The notes beneath the pieces are model-generated. The model did not search any database, was not told the DNA's origin, and was given only the letters and a program-made list of their open reading frames with translations. Made by a program: the position numbers and the translations under genes. A DNA stretch of 64,000 nt, taken from positions 4,898,001 through 4,962,000 of the forward strand of contig AP025576.1 in assembly GCA_022845955.1 (NCBI GenBank), read 5' to 3'. This DNA is from Lachnospiraceae bacterium. Its GTDB lineage: Bacteria; Bacillota; Clostridia; Lachnospirales; Lachnospiraceae. Below are positions 27,734 through 37,293 of this stretch, piece by piece (position 1 is the first letter of the stretch; each line of letters starts with the position of its first letter).

Positions 27734-28927
27734 ATGCAGGGGCGCAGAATAAACAAAGAGTTCATCAGTTTTACTCTTATATCGGGATTGATTTCCTTCG
27801 GCTATAATGTAGTTATGACGGTTATTCCGCTGAGAATGGTAGATCACGGACTCAGCTATAGCAAAATAGGAAGCGCCATGTCTGCGGTTGCTATAGGTTT
27901 GATGGTCATAAAACTCATGATCGGACATCTTTCCGACCTTCTTGGAACAAAGAAATTCATCCTTTGTTCTCTGGCCGGCCTGGGTGCAGTCTGTATCCTT
28001 CTGGCAAAAGCGGATGAGCTATTAACATTTACGGTATTGATGGCGGCTCTGGGGATTTTTCGGGGAATCTTCCTTGCCGTAAACGGTTCCTATGTAATGG
28101 AAATGGCAGACGGCAGAGGATATGGAAAAATATACGGAGCCGTACAGAGCATATCTTCCCTTCTGGCAAGCATCGGCGGTATGATATCAGGACTTTTATA
28201 CCAGTTCAGGGAAGGGGCTTTCGCCCTTTACCTATGCAGCTTTTTGCTTATAGCCGCAACCATCTGGGCTGCCGCCGGGCTTAAGAACAAAGAATGTATC
28301 CGCAGGAAACGGCTTCCCATTCTGCATATATTCAAATCCATCAATAAAAGGATCCTGATTTTCTGTCTCCTGATTTTTATCCAGTCCTTTGTGGCAGGTC
28401 CCATGTGGAACTTTATCATACCTATGTACTGCTATAATGTATTGCTTTTCTCACCTGCCAAGCTGGGAATCCTCATGTCCATGGATGAACTCATCAGCGC
28501 CCCGACCTATATGCTGGCCGGACGCGCGGTAGATAAGGTGAATGTGGTAAAATTCAACGTCCTGTTCCTGCTGGTGACTGCGTTGGGCGGGCTGCTGCTC
28601 ATAAAGTCCCCCTCTCCCGCTGTGTTCATGATCATATTTCTGCTATGCAGTGTTTCCGTTTCCTGTACCTTCGTCGGTATCCCCAAAGAACGGATCGGTT
28701 TTATCAGAAAAGAACAAAAAGGGTTTGAGCTTGCACTCATATCCGTATGCGGAAGCCTGGGGGATTCTCTCGGAAACAATGTTCTTGGAAGGGTCGCGGA
28801 AACATACACGATTGACCAATGTATGTATATCTTTTCCGCTTCCTATGTAGCTATGGCTCTCCTGGCAGCCATCCCGCTTTTATTTTCCGCTTCACACTTT
28901 GCTTCGCCAAAGCAGGAAAACGGCTAA
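27734..28927 (+). CDS. MFS transporter
   Basis: A 397-residue membrane protein with about twelve transmembrane helices in two halves separated by a basic loop (KNKECIRRKRLP, about 185-196). The loop between helices 2 and 3, KLMIGHLSDLLGTKKFI, matches the major facilitator signature (GxLSDxxGxK). It probably acts as a proton-coupled exporter or importer, with unknown substrate. I start it at the ATG at 27734, preceded by AAGGGG; the longer frame from 27557 includes non-coding upstream sequence. Confidence 0.87.
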   Translation: MQGRRINKEFISFTLISGLISFGYNVVMTVIPLRMVDHGLSYSKIGSAMSAVAIGLMVIKLMIGHLSDLLGTKKFILCSLAGLGAVCILLAKADELLTFTVLMAALGIFRGIFLAVNGSYVMEMADGRGYGKIYGAVQSISSLLASIGGMISGLLYQFREGAFALYLCSFLLIAATIWAAAGLKNKECIRRKRLPILHIFKSINKRILIFCLLIFIQSFVAGPMWNFIIPMYCYNVLLFSPAKLGILMSMDELISAPTYMLAGRAVDKVNVVKFNVLFLLVTALGGLLLIKSPSPAVFMIIFLLCSVSVSCTFVGIPKERIGFIRKEQKGFELALISVCGSLGDSLGNNVLGRVAETYTIDQCMYIFSASYVAMALLAAIPLLFSASHFASPKQENG

Positions 28928-28974
28928 GAGACGGCTTGGGACATATCCATACACCAATCAGGCTGCCTGCCATA

Positions 28975-29742
28975 CTATACTCCCACCACTGGTTTTTTTG
29001 CCAGATATAATGCAATTGTATCATTCAGTATTATTTTATTTCCGGCCTTTACTACCGCCTCATGTACCCCGTTATAAAAGTTGGATTTATAAGGCTCTTT
29101 TAAAGTGATATGTTCCACCATGGAACCGGCAAGATATTCCACATACTCATCCGCATTATAAATTCTGGTCTGCTTCCAGTCCCGGTAATGATAATCTGTA
29201 AAACCATAGTTCACAACATTATCATATTCCAGACTGCACGTATATCTGGTCTCCACATAGAAGTGCTCGTCATACACCTTCTGTATTTCATCATATAACG
29301 TTCCATTCGGCGTTCTCTCATCCGTACGGGTCATAAACATGGCTAATGTCCCACCGTTCTTCAACAGGTGAAATATCTTGGGAAATCCTATTTCTTCCGG
29401 TATCCACTGGAGCGTGGCAGCGGAGAAAACCAGGTCAAATTTCCGTCCGCCAAAATCATAGGTTTCAAAATCATCGTTCACGATATGAAAATTTTCATAG
29501 CAGCCAAACTTCTTTTTCGTAAATTCCGCAAAGTTTTCACCCAGCTCAATCGCCAGATAATCACAGCCCGTTTTTAAGAAAGGCTCCGTAGCCTGCCCGG
29601 TTCCCGGACCAATTTCAAGTACCGATTTCCCGGCTTGTATCGCCGCATACTCAATGATGTCTTTAAAAAGTTCGTCACAATAGCGGGGCCGCCATTTGTC
29701 AAACTGTTCCGGAATGCTGTCGAATGTTTTTCTGAAATCCAT
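28975..29742 (-). CDS. Class I SAM-dependent methyltransferase
   Basis: A 255-residue methyltransferase. SVLEIGPGTGQATEPFLKTG is motif I (about 40-59), YLAIELGENF is the acidic loop, and FDLVFSAATLQWI is motif IV (about 105), as in the Methyltransf_11/25 group. The C-terminal part is typical of small-molecule enzymes. The start is the ATG at 29742, preceded by GAGGTGA. It faces the MFS gene. Substrate unknown. Confidence 0.86.
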   Translation of the reverse strand: MDFRKTFDSIPEQFDKWRPRYCDELFKDIIEYAAIQAGKSVLEIGPGTGQATEPFLKTGCDYLAIELGENFAEFTKKKFGCYENFHIVNDDFETYDFGGRKFDLVFSAATLQWIPEEIGFPKIFHLLKNGGTLAMFMTRTDERTPNGTLYDEIQKVYDEHFYVETRYTCSLEYDNVVNYGFTDYHYRDWKQTRIYNADEYVEYLAGSMVEHITLKEPYKSNFYNGVHEAVVKAGNKIILNDTIALYLAKKPVVGV

Positions 29743-29863
29743 CTTTGTCACCTCATACAATTTAAACGCCAGTTTTCAGTTGCTATTCAATAAAAAATTT
29801 TAGGTCAATATGATGCAAACATCTTAAAAATATTTACATCAAATCGTAAGCTGATAAATATAA

Positions 29864-30505
29864 TTATTTTACACATTTGTAAAGAGTTGTTTCTGACCAC
29901 TCTTTTTCAATAGCAATTGATGAAAAACCGACTAATTCTAAAATAGAGATTTCTTTTTCTTTTGTTAATGGAACATCAATATGCAGTGATGCAAAAGGCA
30001 TATTTTCCTGTTTATATATTTGTTCAGCGTCCTTTATTCGTTCCAGTTCATCGTAAATATTATGGGCCGTTGAATCTCCATTTATAAATACACCTTTTTT
30101 CTTTAAACAACAAAACACTTTTGTTATTATATCAAACTTCTGCTGTTCATTAAAATGGTGTAACGTATAGCATGTTATAACTACATCGTACTTTTCCTTT
30201 CCTAAATCATAATCTAAAATCGATGCACATACTGGTGTCACTTTTACACCTTGATAGTATTTCTTTCTCATAAGTTGTTGAATCATTACAGGGGAGATAT
30301 CTACAGCTGTTACATTGCATGGAAATTTAATCCGCTCAATTTCAAGTCCTGTACCACAACCGATAACAAGTAAATTTTTTATCGGACAACATTGATTTAT
30401 CTGGTATTCTATTTCATCATAAAATTCTGTCATTCCCAACTTACGCATAAAATAATTATCATGCCTTACTGCTTCTTCGTCAAAATATTCAATTATCTTT
30501 TTCAT
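29864..30505 (-). CDS. Class I SAM-dependent methyltransferase, AT-rich
   Basis: A 213-residue methyltransferase with LLVIGCGTGLEIERI (motif I, about 45-59), TAVDISPVMI (acidic loop) and YDVVITCYTLHHF (motif IV). Its composition is markedly AT-rich compared with both neighbours, with many AAA/TTT/ATA codons, which suggests acquisition from a lower-GC Firmicute. GGAGA lies before the ATG at 30505. Substrate unknown. Confidence 0.85.
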   Translation of the reverse strand: MKKIIEYFDEEAVRHDNYFMRKLGMTEFYDEIEYQINQCCPIKNLLVIGCGTGLEIERIKFPCNVTAVDISPVMIQQLMRKKYYQGVKVTPVCASILDYDLGKEKYDVVITCYTLHHFNEQQKFDIITKVFCCLKKKGVFINGDSTAHNIYDELERIKDAEQIYKQENMPFASLHIDVPLTKEKEISILELVGFSSIAIEKEWSETTLYKCVK

Positions 30506-30632
30506 ATCCTTCTCCAGCAATAATGTTTATCATATCGTATATATTATACTTAATAAATTTCTTATTGTACACTTATTAATTCTTTTATCTGGATTTTCAG
30601 AAAGAAGTGTCTCTTATTTGTCTAGAAATAAT

Positions 30633-30662
30633 TTGTAAACGGTATCATAATGATGATATAAT
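30633..30662 (+). promoter_or_regulatory. Probable sigma-A promoter
   Basis: TTGTAA (30633-30638), an 18-nt spacer and a perfect TATAAT (30657-30662), 30 nt before the acetyltransferase gene. Confidence 0.55.
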
Positions 30663-30692
30663 TTTAGAGTAAAAAAGAAAGGATATAAGAAA

Positions 30693-31187
30693 ATGAGCAT
30701 CGAATACAGAAAAGCAACACCAGAGGATCTGGAACAGATATGGGATATGAACATTGCTGATAATTTGGGCAACGACCGCTGGCGTATGTGGAAAACTACT
30801 TATATTTCCTATAACCAGAGCGGTGACGCTTATACTTTTGTCATTGTTTACGACGGAATTCCGGTGGGTGAGGGGACTTTACTTTTTTCACCGGAATGCG
30901 GTGCAATCAGCGGCAGGACAGAGCTGTCCGATAATAAAACAACAGCCAATATAAATGCGCTGCGTATCCGTAAAGAACAGGAAGGAAAAGGGTACATTTC
31001 CGCACTTGTGCATATGATGGAAAGCTATGCTGCGGAACATGGCTATACGTTCCTTACCATAGGCGTGGAAGCACGGGAAACAAGAAATCTGGGGATATAT
31101 CTGCATTGGGGATATGACGAATTCGTCACTACGGAAAACCAGGAAGGACAATTAGTTCTGTATTACAGGAAAAAGCTTGAAGTATAA
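30693..31187 (+). CDS. GNAT family N-acetyltransferase
   Basis: A 164-residue acetyltransferase opening SIEYRKATPEDLEQIWDMNI, typical of GNATs. The motif A region NINALRIRKEQEGKGYISALV (EGKGY) and the C-terminal RNLGIYLHWGYDEFV motif B are clear. AAAGGAT precedes the ATG. Acceptor unknown. It closes the patch of small transferases and is followed by a palindromic terminator. Confidence 0.9.
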   Translation: MSIEYRKATPEDLEQIWDMNIADNLGNDRWRMWKTTYISYNQSGDAYTFVIVYDGIPVGEGTLLFSPECGAISGRTELSDNKTTANINALRIRKEQEGKGYISALVHMMESYAAEHGYTFLTIGVEARETRNLGIYLHWGYDEFVTTENQEGQLVLYYRKKLEV

Positions 31188-31274
31188 AGACGCAAAACTT
31201 ACCTGAAAAATCATATAAAAGTATACACTTCCTTATTCCAGCTCTTCTATTCCCTATCGGAAGGCCAAAGGCAA

Positions 31275-31306
31275 TTAGAAGCGGCAGGGAATACCGCCGC
31301 TTCTAA
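31275..31306. terminator. Palindromic terminator-like hairpin
   Basis: A perfect 11-bp stem (TTAGAAGCGGC/GCCGCTTCTAA) with a 10-nt loop lies between the convergent GNAT and GH5 genes. The T-tract is poor on both strands, so it may act weakly or as a transcript-end stabiliser. Confidence 0.55.
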
Positions 31307-31342
31307 TGAACTATCAATTGCTATCATACATAACAAAGAGGA

Positions 31343-32422
31343 CTATCCCTGATTCAGTTCCTTCAGCACCTCCAGGATTTCCGGTCTGACCACCTGATTA
31401 TTCCTGTCCACAAGTTCAAAATCCAGACATTTATAATTCCACATCGCATGCCCGATTTTCATGTTGTCACAAATGGTAATAAAATCCCGGATCCATTTCA
31501 CAGCCGCCTCCGCCGGCGCGGAATCTATCACACCGAATTCGCCGCAATATAATTCACAGCCGGAAAATTTCATGAATTTATCTGCATCTGCCAGGAAAGC
31601 CTGCATCAGTTTTTTATCATTGCAGGTGGTATCATGTGATATCAACGGATGTTCTTTCCTGAATTCTTCATGTTCTTCCAGAAAGGCAAGGTAATCTGCC
31701 ATATCCCCGGGATAAGCAAGGGGGCGATCCCAGGTACGGAATTCCTCTGAGAAATGTGCTCTCTGATGCGTGAAAGCATTTGGTTCATAATAATGGAAGT
31801 TATAAAATACGTAAGGATCTTCCACTAAATCCAGGCGGTCAAGGTAACCCACGCTGTTTACATAATTCGATCCCACCAAAACCCAGCGGCCCGAATCGGC
31901 CTTACGGATCTCTTGGATAGCTTTTTTATAAAGTTTATTCCACTGATATCCGGTGGAATCTGCAATTTCATTGAACAGTTCGAACATCAGCTTCGTCTTG
32001 TTATAACCTTTAAAATGTTCCGCCATTCTGCTCCAAAAGCTGCAGAAATTGTCCCGAAGAGCAGCACCTGCCATTAAGGGGGTAGGGCTGTCCATTTGGC
32101 CATATACATGCCCTTCTATGTGATGCAGATCAATTACCGCATTCATCCCCTGTTTTTCGCACCATCCTATGCAGCGATCCAGATATTCCAGAGGTTTCTC
32201 CTTCAGACACTTCTTTTCCTTATCAAAAAACAAATAACCGTCCAGGGGGATTCTGACATGATCAAATCCCCAGGCTGCGATTTGCCGGATAGCCTCTTCT
32301 GTAATAAATGTCTCAAAATGGCAGCGCAGTGCCTCCCGGGAACCGGAATCCGCAATGAGTTCGTACTGGGATAAAAATCCGCCGAGATTCAGACCTTGCT
32401 TAAAGTTTTCAAATAACATCAT
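31343..32422 (-). CDS. GH5 glycoside hydrolase (cellulase superfamily), intracellular
   Basis: A 359-residue TIM-barrel enzyme of glycoside hydrolase family 5. GLNLGGF opens the domain, HVRIPLD and AVIDLHH are strand motifs, acid/base E152 lies in ELFNEI, FNFHYYEPNAFTHQ holds the conserved His/Tyr, and nucleophile E295 lies in LYCGEFG. No signal peptide, so it works on imported oligosaccharides. It is the last gene of the second importer operon, 30 nt after the LplC-like permease gene. Substrate (beta-glucan, mannan or other) is not decidable from sequence. Confidence 0.9.
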   Translation of the reverse strand: MMLFENFKQGLNLGGFLSQYELIADSGSREALRCHFETFITEEAIRQIAAWGFDHVRIPLDGYLFFDKEKKCLKEKPLEYLDRCIGWCEKQGMNAVIDLHHIEGHVYGQMDSPTPLMAGAALRDNFCSFWSRMAEHFKGYNKTKLMFELFNEIADSTGYQWNKLYKKAIQEIRKADSGRWVLVGSNYVNSVGYLDRLDLVEDPYVFYNFHYYEPNAFTHQRAHFSEEFRTWDRPLAYPGDMADYLAFLEEHEEFRKEHPLISHDTTCNDKKLMQAFLADADKFMKFSGCELYCGEFGVIDSAPAEAAVKWIRDFITICDNMKIGHAMWNYKCLDFELVDRNNQVVRPEILEVLKELNQG

Positions 32423-32452
32423 GCAATCCTCCCTGAATTGTTTTTTATGTCG

Positions 32453-33340
32453 TTATCCTTTTACAGCCCCCACCACAATACCGCCGGTAAGATACTTGGA
32501 GATAAAAGGAAATATAAGCAATACCGGAATGGCACCAAGAACAGCTATCGCCATTTTCAGAGTTGCCGTCGGCATGGATGCTCCAATGCTGCTGTTGATT
32601 GTTTTTGCCAAACCCTGCTGCATATACAGGGTATCCAGAAGCATACGGTTCAGCAGGACCTGAATGGTATACCTTTTGTCATTACTGATATAATACAGGC
32701 CATTTTGCCAGTCATTCCAGTAGTTCAGGGATACGAACAGCCCCAGGGTAGCCAGGATTGGCCTGGACATAGGCAGCACGATATCCCGCAGTATGCGGAA
32801 TTCCCCTGCGCCGTCCATTTTAGCGGATTCCAGCAGCGCTGTGGGAATGTTGGAAGCAAAAAAGTTTCTGGCCATGATGACATAAAATCCGTTTACCAGC
32901 AAATTCGGCAGAATATAAGCCAGATAAGAATTCTTAATATGAAACGTATTGGTCCACATCATATAAGTAGGAATCAGTCCGCCGTTAAAGAGTATCGTAA
33001 AGAACAGGAAGAAGGAAAAGAAGGTCCTTCCCTTTAAATCTCCTCTTGAAATGGGGTATGCATAAAGAATAGTAAGGAGAAGATTTGCAAGTGTCCCGCC
33101 TATGGTGATTATGGCGGATATTCCATAGGAGCGCAGGATTCCGCTGGTTCCATTTACAATATACTGATATGCTGTTAAATCAAATTCCTTCGGCAGAAGC
33201 TGGTATCCTTCATGGAGAATAGCTGTCTCCTTGCTGAAAGAAGAAGAAAAAAGCAATAATAACGGCAGAATACAAAACAGTGCCAATAAAAACAATACGA
33301 TGTGAGCCATTATCTGAAATGCGTTATCTCTTTTTACCAT
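32453..33340 (-). CDS. Carbohydrate ABC transporter permease, LplC-like
   Basis: A 295-residue permease with about six transmembrane helices. Its EAA-type loop LLESAKMDGAGEFRILRDIVLP contacts the ATPase, and the ending KYLTGGIVVGAVKG is the family's usual tail. It is paired with the gene 39 nt upstream. As in the first locus, no ATPase gene is present. Confidence 0.92.
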   Translation of the reverse strand: MVKRDNAFQIMAHIVLFLLALFCILPLLLLFSSSFSKETAILHEGYQLLPKEFDLTAYQYIVNGTSGILRSYGISAIITIGGTLANLLLTILYAYPISRGDLKGRTFFSFFLFFTILFNGGLIPTYMMWTNTFHIKNSYLAYILPNLLVNGFYVIMARNFFASNIPTALLESAKMDGAGEFRILRDIVLPMSRPILATLGLFVSLNYWNDWQNGLYYISNDKRYTIQVLLNRMLLDTLYMQQGLAKTINSSIGASMPTATLKMAIAVLGAIPVLLIFPFISKYLTGGIVVGAVKG

Positions 33341-33379
33341 GTCATCCTTTCCTCAATAATCGCGGCCTACAGCTGCGAT

Positions 33380-34297
33380 TCAGAATATAGCGCTGTCCCT
33401 GTCAATTTTTCTCACGACGCCGTTAGCAATCAAAATCAATACAAAGCCGACCACTGACTGGTACAGTCCTGCTGCCGATGACATACCCAGAGTACCCACA
33501 CTTTTTATGCCCCGGTAAACATAGGTGTCAATTGTATTGGTCACATTCATCAGCGCACTGCTGTCCATAGGCACCTGATAGAATAAACCGAAATCCGAAC
33601 GGAATATACTGCCGAGCTGCAACAAGGTCATAGTAATAATGGTGGAACGGATTATGGGTATGGTAATATACCGGATGCGCTGAAACCTGGCAGCACCGTC
33701 TATGGTAGCCGCTTCGTAATAGCTGGAGTCAATACCAATAACCGAAGAATAATAAATAATCGAGTTATATCCCAGCCATTTCCACTGATTGACCGCCACC
33801 AGAATAAAAGGCCAGTAACCGGGCTGTGCATACCAGGATATCTTTTTTTTCCCGAGAGGAGCCAGTATACTGTTGTTAATAAATCCGGTATCCGTACTCA
33901 GCAGTGCATATACAATATAGCTGACTACCGTGATGGAAATCATATAAGGAATCAGATATGACATCTGATAAAGCCGCTTTCCTTTTTTTGATCGAAGCTC
34001 ATCCAGAAGAATGGCAATCCCCAACCCGGCAACCAGGCCGATCGCAATAAAAACAAGGTTATACCCCACCGTATTACGTAATATTATCCAGGAGTCCCTT
34101 GTGGAAAAAAGAGATTTGAAATTCTCCAGGCCAATAAAATCACTTCCCCAAATACCTTTTTGGAAATTGTATTTCTTAAAAGCTATCATGGTAAAAGCCA
34201 TAGGTATGTAGTTATTGAACAGCAGATAGAGAAATCCCGGAATCAGCATACAATATAAAGCCCAATTGAAAGGACTCCTTTTTTTCTTATTTTTCAT
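33380..34297 (-). CDS. Carbohydrate ABC transporter permease, LplB-like
   Basis: A 305-residue permease of the COG4209 group, with about six transmembrane helices and the EAA loop SYYEAATIDGAARFQRIRYI. Its ATG overlaps the stop of the binding protein gene by 4 nt (ATGA), which couples the two. The C-terminal VVRKIDRDSAIF is usual for the subgroup. Confidence 0.92.
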   Translation of the reverse strand: MKNKKKRSPFNWALYCMLIPGFLYLLFNNYIPMAFTMIAFKKYNFQKGIWGSDFIGLENFKSLFSTRDSWIILRNTVGYNLVFIAIGLVAGLGIAILLDELRSKKGKRLYQMSYLIPYMISITVVSYIVYALLSTDTGFINNSILAPLGKKKISWYAQPGYWPFILVAVNQWKWLGYNSIIYYSSVIGIDSSYYEAATIDGAARFQRIRYITIPIIRSTIITMTLLQLGSIFRSDFGLFYQVPMDSSALMNVTNTIDTYVYRGIKSVGTLGMSSAAGLYQSVVGFVLILIANGVVRKIDRDSAIF

Positions 34298-35862
34298 AAA
34301 CGCCCCGCCAGCCAGGTATCCAGCTGTTTTTGTTTTTCTGTCAGAATCTTCCGGATACCGGCCTCCTCAAATTCCTGTTTCATCTGCTCCCATACGGAGT
34401 CAGGATCCACATCTCCCGTTTCCAGGCCTTTCTTGTATTTGTTAAGGACTGTTGTACAAGCCACCACTTCATTCGTCACATCCGTACTGTCCCAGACAAA
34501 CCCTTTCGCAACAGACGGATGGCAGTCTTTATTGAATGCTATCGTATCTTCCCAGATATCAGGACCGTCTGTAACCCACTTATGCGCGATCAGCTCATTC
34601 GGGAAATGCCATGCGGTAACCGTCCAACCCAAATCTTCAGCGGTTATTCCTTGCGGATAGTCGATTACCCCTTTTTCTTCCTCCACAAATTCATAATACT
34701 TGCCTTCTATACCATAAATTAGAAGGTTTGCCACATCAGGATTGGAATACATTTCGTTCAAAACCTGCATTGCCCTTTCCGGCTGCTCACTCGTGTAAGG
34801 AATATACCAGTAATTGTTCAGATTGCTGGTGGTGGTATAATAAGGCACGATATTGATGATGGTAATATCAATTCCCGTATTTCTCTCCCATTGGGATTCA
34901 ATACCCGGTTTCGTTTCCGTCGTTGCACAAAATGCTTTTCCGGCACCCATAAGGCTGGTAACCTGTTCCGTATTAATACTGGCATCCGGCATTATCAGGC
35001 CATTTTGGGACCATTCATATCTGCGGCTGCACAGTTCGTAATACTCGTCAGAGGTATAGAAATTCACCACTGTGGTGTCATCGCTGAACGAATCTGTCAA
35101 CACCCCGAAATCTCTTCCCAGCCAGTCAATGGCATACATATAGTCACCCATTGCGCCGCTGTCTGATGCAAACGGATAACAATCCGGATATTTCTCTTTT
35201 ACCGCCCGGAGGATAGGCTCCATATCGGCCTCCGTCTTAATATTGCTGTAATCAACGCCGAGGGATTCCAGCATTTGTGTATTGCATGCGAAGCCAAGGC
35301 CAAGACCAAGCTCTTTATTATTACGGACAGCGTAAACCTGACCGTCGATAGACGTAGACGCCAAATCCTCACTGCTGATGTCTGCAAGGATATCCTGACC
35401 ATCCGATTCCAGAAGGTCATTTAAAGCGAGTACCTGCCCCTGGCTTGCCGCACTGGGAATCGGGAGCTGGGATACGCCTCCAAGCAAATCGATTTTTTCT
35501 CCGGAGGCCAGTTCCGTCTGTACCTTATCCACATAGGTAGAAAAGTCATAACGGACAATTTCAACCTCAGTATTAAACTTCGCTTTTGTAATTTCCGAAA
35601 CGGCCTCCCCGATCTCCGCACAGGCTTCCTCTGAACCATAACCATCTGCAACAATTCGTACGGTATATGGCTCCTGCCCGGAACGGTCTTCTGCTTTTGT
35701 CCCGTTTTGGGAATCTCCGCCACTTTCCGCTGCCGTTTCCGTCCCTGTGCTCCCTTGTGCCGCTCCGCTCTCTGAAGGACTCTGTCCTGCAGAACCGCAG
35801 CCCGCCATAAGTCCGGCTATCATTGCCGCCGTTAATAAAATATGGATCCTTTTTCGTAACAT
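34294..35862 (-). CDS. Extracellular sugar-binding lipoprotein of second ABC importer
   Basis: A 522-residue lipoprotein. The signal peptide ends at LMAGC with lipidated C22, and a Ser/Gly/Glu-rich linker (about 23-60) leads to the family 1-type binding domain of the LplA/YtcQ group. The ATG at 35862 is preceded by GGAGGG; the longer frame is unsupported. It is 114 nt after the response regulator gene and coupled to the first permease gene. Ligand unknown. Confidence 0.9.
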   Translation of the reverse strand: MLRKRIHILLTAAMIAGLMAGCGSAGQSPSESGAAQGSTGTETAAESGGDSQNGTKAEDRSGQEPYTVRIVADGYGSEEACAEIGEAVSEITKAKFNTEVEIVRYDFSTYVDKVQTELASGEKIDLLGGVSQLPIPSAASQGQVLALNDLLESDGQDILADISSEDLASTSIDGQVYAVRNNKELGLGLGFACNTQMLESLGVDYSNIKTEADMEPILRAVKEKYPDCYPFASDSGAMGDYMYAIDWLGRDFGVLTDSFSDDTTVVNFYTSDEYYELCSRRYEWSQNGLIMPDASINTEQVTSLMGAGKAFCATTETKPGIESQWERNTGIDITIINIVPYYTTTSNLNNYWYIPYTSEQPERAMQVLNEMYSNPDVANLLIYGIEGKYYEFVEEEKGVIDYPQGITAEDLGWTVTAWHFPNELIAHKWVTDGPDIWEDTIAFNKDCHPSVAKGFVWDSTDVTNEVVACTTVLNKYKKGLETGDVDPDSVWEQMKQEFEEAGIRKILTEKQKQLDTWLAGRL

Positions 35863-35976
35863 AACACCCTCCTTGTATTTCAGCCACAATTGTTTTACAA
35901 CTAAAGTGTAATAAAAAAGCCGGCTTTGTCTCAACAACAAAACCGACCAAGTAATAGAACAATTTCGACTTTTTCT

Positions 35977-37293
35977 CTATGCCTGCGGGTTATCTGATTC
36001 CGGCGGAGTACCTGACTTGGAATCACAGCTGTTATAATATTCATTCGGAGTCATGTTTGTCCACTTCCTGAAAACCTTTGCAAAATAGGAAGGCGTATCA
36101 AAGCCCACCTTTGTCCCCACCTCCGTTATCGTACATTTCCGCTCTGCCAACAAACGCCTGGAAACCAGGATACGGTAATACTGGATATATTGAACCAGGG
36201 AATAACCGGTGGCCTTTTTAAAAATACGGTTCAGATAATCCCCGTTCAAATGTACACATGCCTCTATGTCCTGTCTGCTGATATCCTCCATATAATGCGC
36301 ATGTACATACTCTTTTACAGCTTCCGCCACCGCCCATGCAGACGGGTGCTGTTCCCCGTTTTCCGTTTCCATGGCCTTTTCCATCAAATCGTCCACATCA
36401 TAGATGAACTGCCCCACATTCCGGTACTGCATGGCGGCATGCCTTAAATCCCTGGAACGTTCTGATAATGTCTCCAGGCTGAGATGACAGGCTGAATACT
36501 CCGCGGAAATAAAATACGCAAAAATCTCTCCCGGAAACCGTCCCTTCAGACTGGATATGAACAATTCGCACATTTCATTCAGCGAAGCCCTGTCATGCCC
36601 GGTTTTCACAATCCAGAATATATTATCCCACAGGTGTACTTCCGTTATATCTGAAAAAAGTTCCTCCGCAATATTACCTAAGGCAAACAATAAAATACTG
36701 TTGTTTTTCATCTGCACCCGGGCGCCGGCCAGACGGATATATACCAGCCCCTTCGGCTCCAGTGCTTCCCTGGTAAGGCCGCCTGTTTTCAATGCCTTAT
36801 CAATAAATTCGGTGAAGGGCAGGATATCCCCGGTAAGCAGATTGGTATAGAAAATCTTTTCCTCCCTTTTGGGATCCGGACGCTGCTGCCCGGCCGATAC
36901 CTGAAGCTTTTCCTTCTCCCTTTTTATGATCTCATCTGCGGCAAGCCTGACAGTCTCTGAAAGCTCCTCAAAGCTGACCGGTTTCAGAAGATATTTTACA
37001 ACGCCGATATTAATGGCATCCTGTGCATATTTGAAATCCGGATAACTTGTCAGGATAATTTTTACCACAGAAGGAAATGTTTCCCTCACCCAAGACAGTA
37101 AATAGAGGCCGTTTTCCTGCGGCATCTCAATATCGCAGACAATAATATCTATTTTATTTCCGGTACATACGGCCCTGGCGTCCATGGCCGTATAGGCGGT
37201 AAATACCTCGTCAATTCCCAGCCCTTTCCAGTCAATATGTTTTTTCAGCAAGGTAACTACCATTACTTCATCATCAACAAGTAATATATTCAA
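35977..37293 (-). CDS. YesN-type response regulator with AraC DNA-binding domain
   Basis: A 438-residue regulator. Its receiver (1-120) has VDDE, phospho-aspartate D54 in VCDIEMP and a lysine in LLKPVS. The C-terminal AraC HTH pair (ISRQDIEACVHLNGDYLNRIFKK; ITEVGTKVGFDTPSYFAKVFRK) is followed by a short tail. I place the start at a TTG at 37293, where the receiver begins; GGAGG lies about 12 nt upstream. It overlaps the kinase gene's end by 20 nt. It presumably controls the importer operon downstream. Confidence 0.88.
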   Translation of the reverse strand: MNILLVDDEVMVVTLLKKHIDWKGLGIDEVFTAYTAMDARAVCTGNKIDIIVCDIEMPQENGLYLLSWVRETFPSVVKIILTSYPDFKYAQDAINIGVVKYLLKPVSFEELSETVRLAADEIIKREKEKLQVSAGQQRPDPKREEKIFYTNLLTGDILPFTEFIDKALKTGGLTREALEPKGLVYIRLAGARVQMKNNSILLFALGNIAEELFSDITEVHLWDNIFWIVKTGHDRASLNEMCELFISSLKGRFPGEIFAYFISAEYSACHLSLETLSERSRDLRHAAMQYRNVGQFIYDVDDLMEKAMETENGEQHPSAWAVAEAVKEYVHAHYMEDISRQDIEACVHLNGDYLNRIFKKATGYSLVQYIQYYRILVSRRLLAERKCTITEVGTKVGFDTPSYFAKVFRKWTNMTPNEYYNSCDSKSGTPPESDNPQA

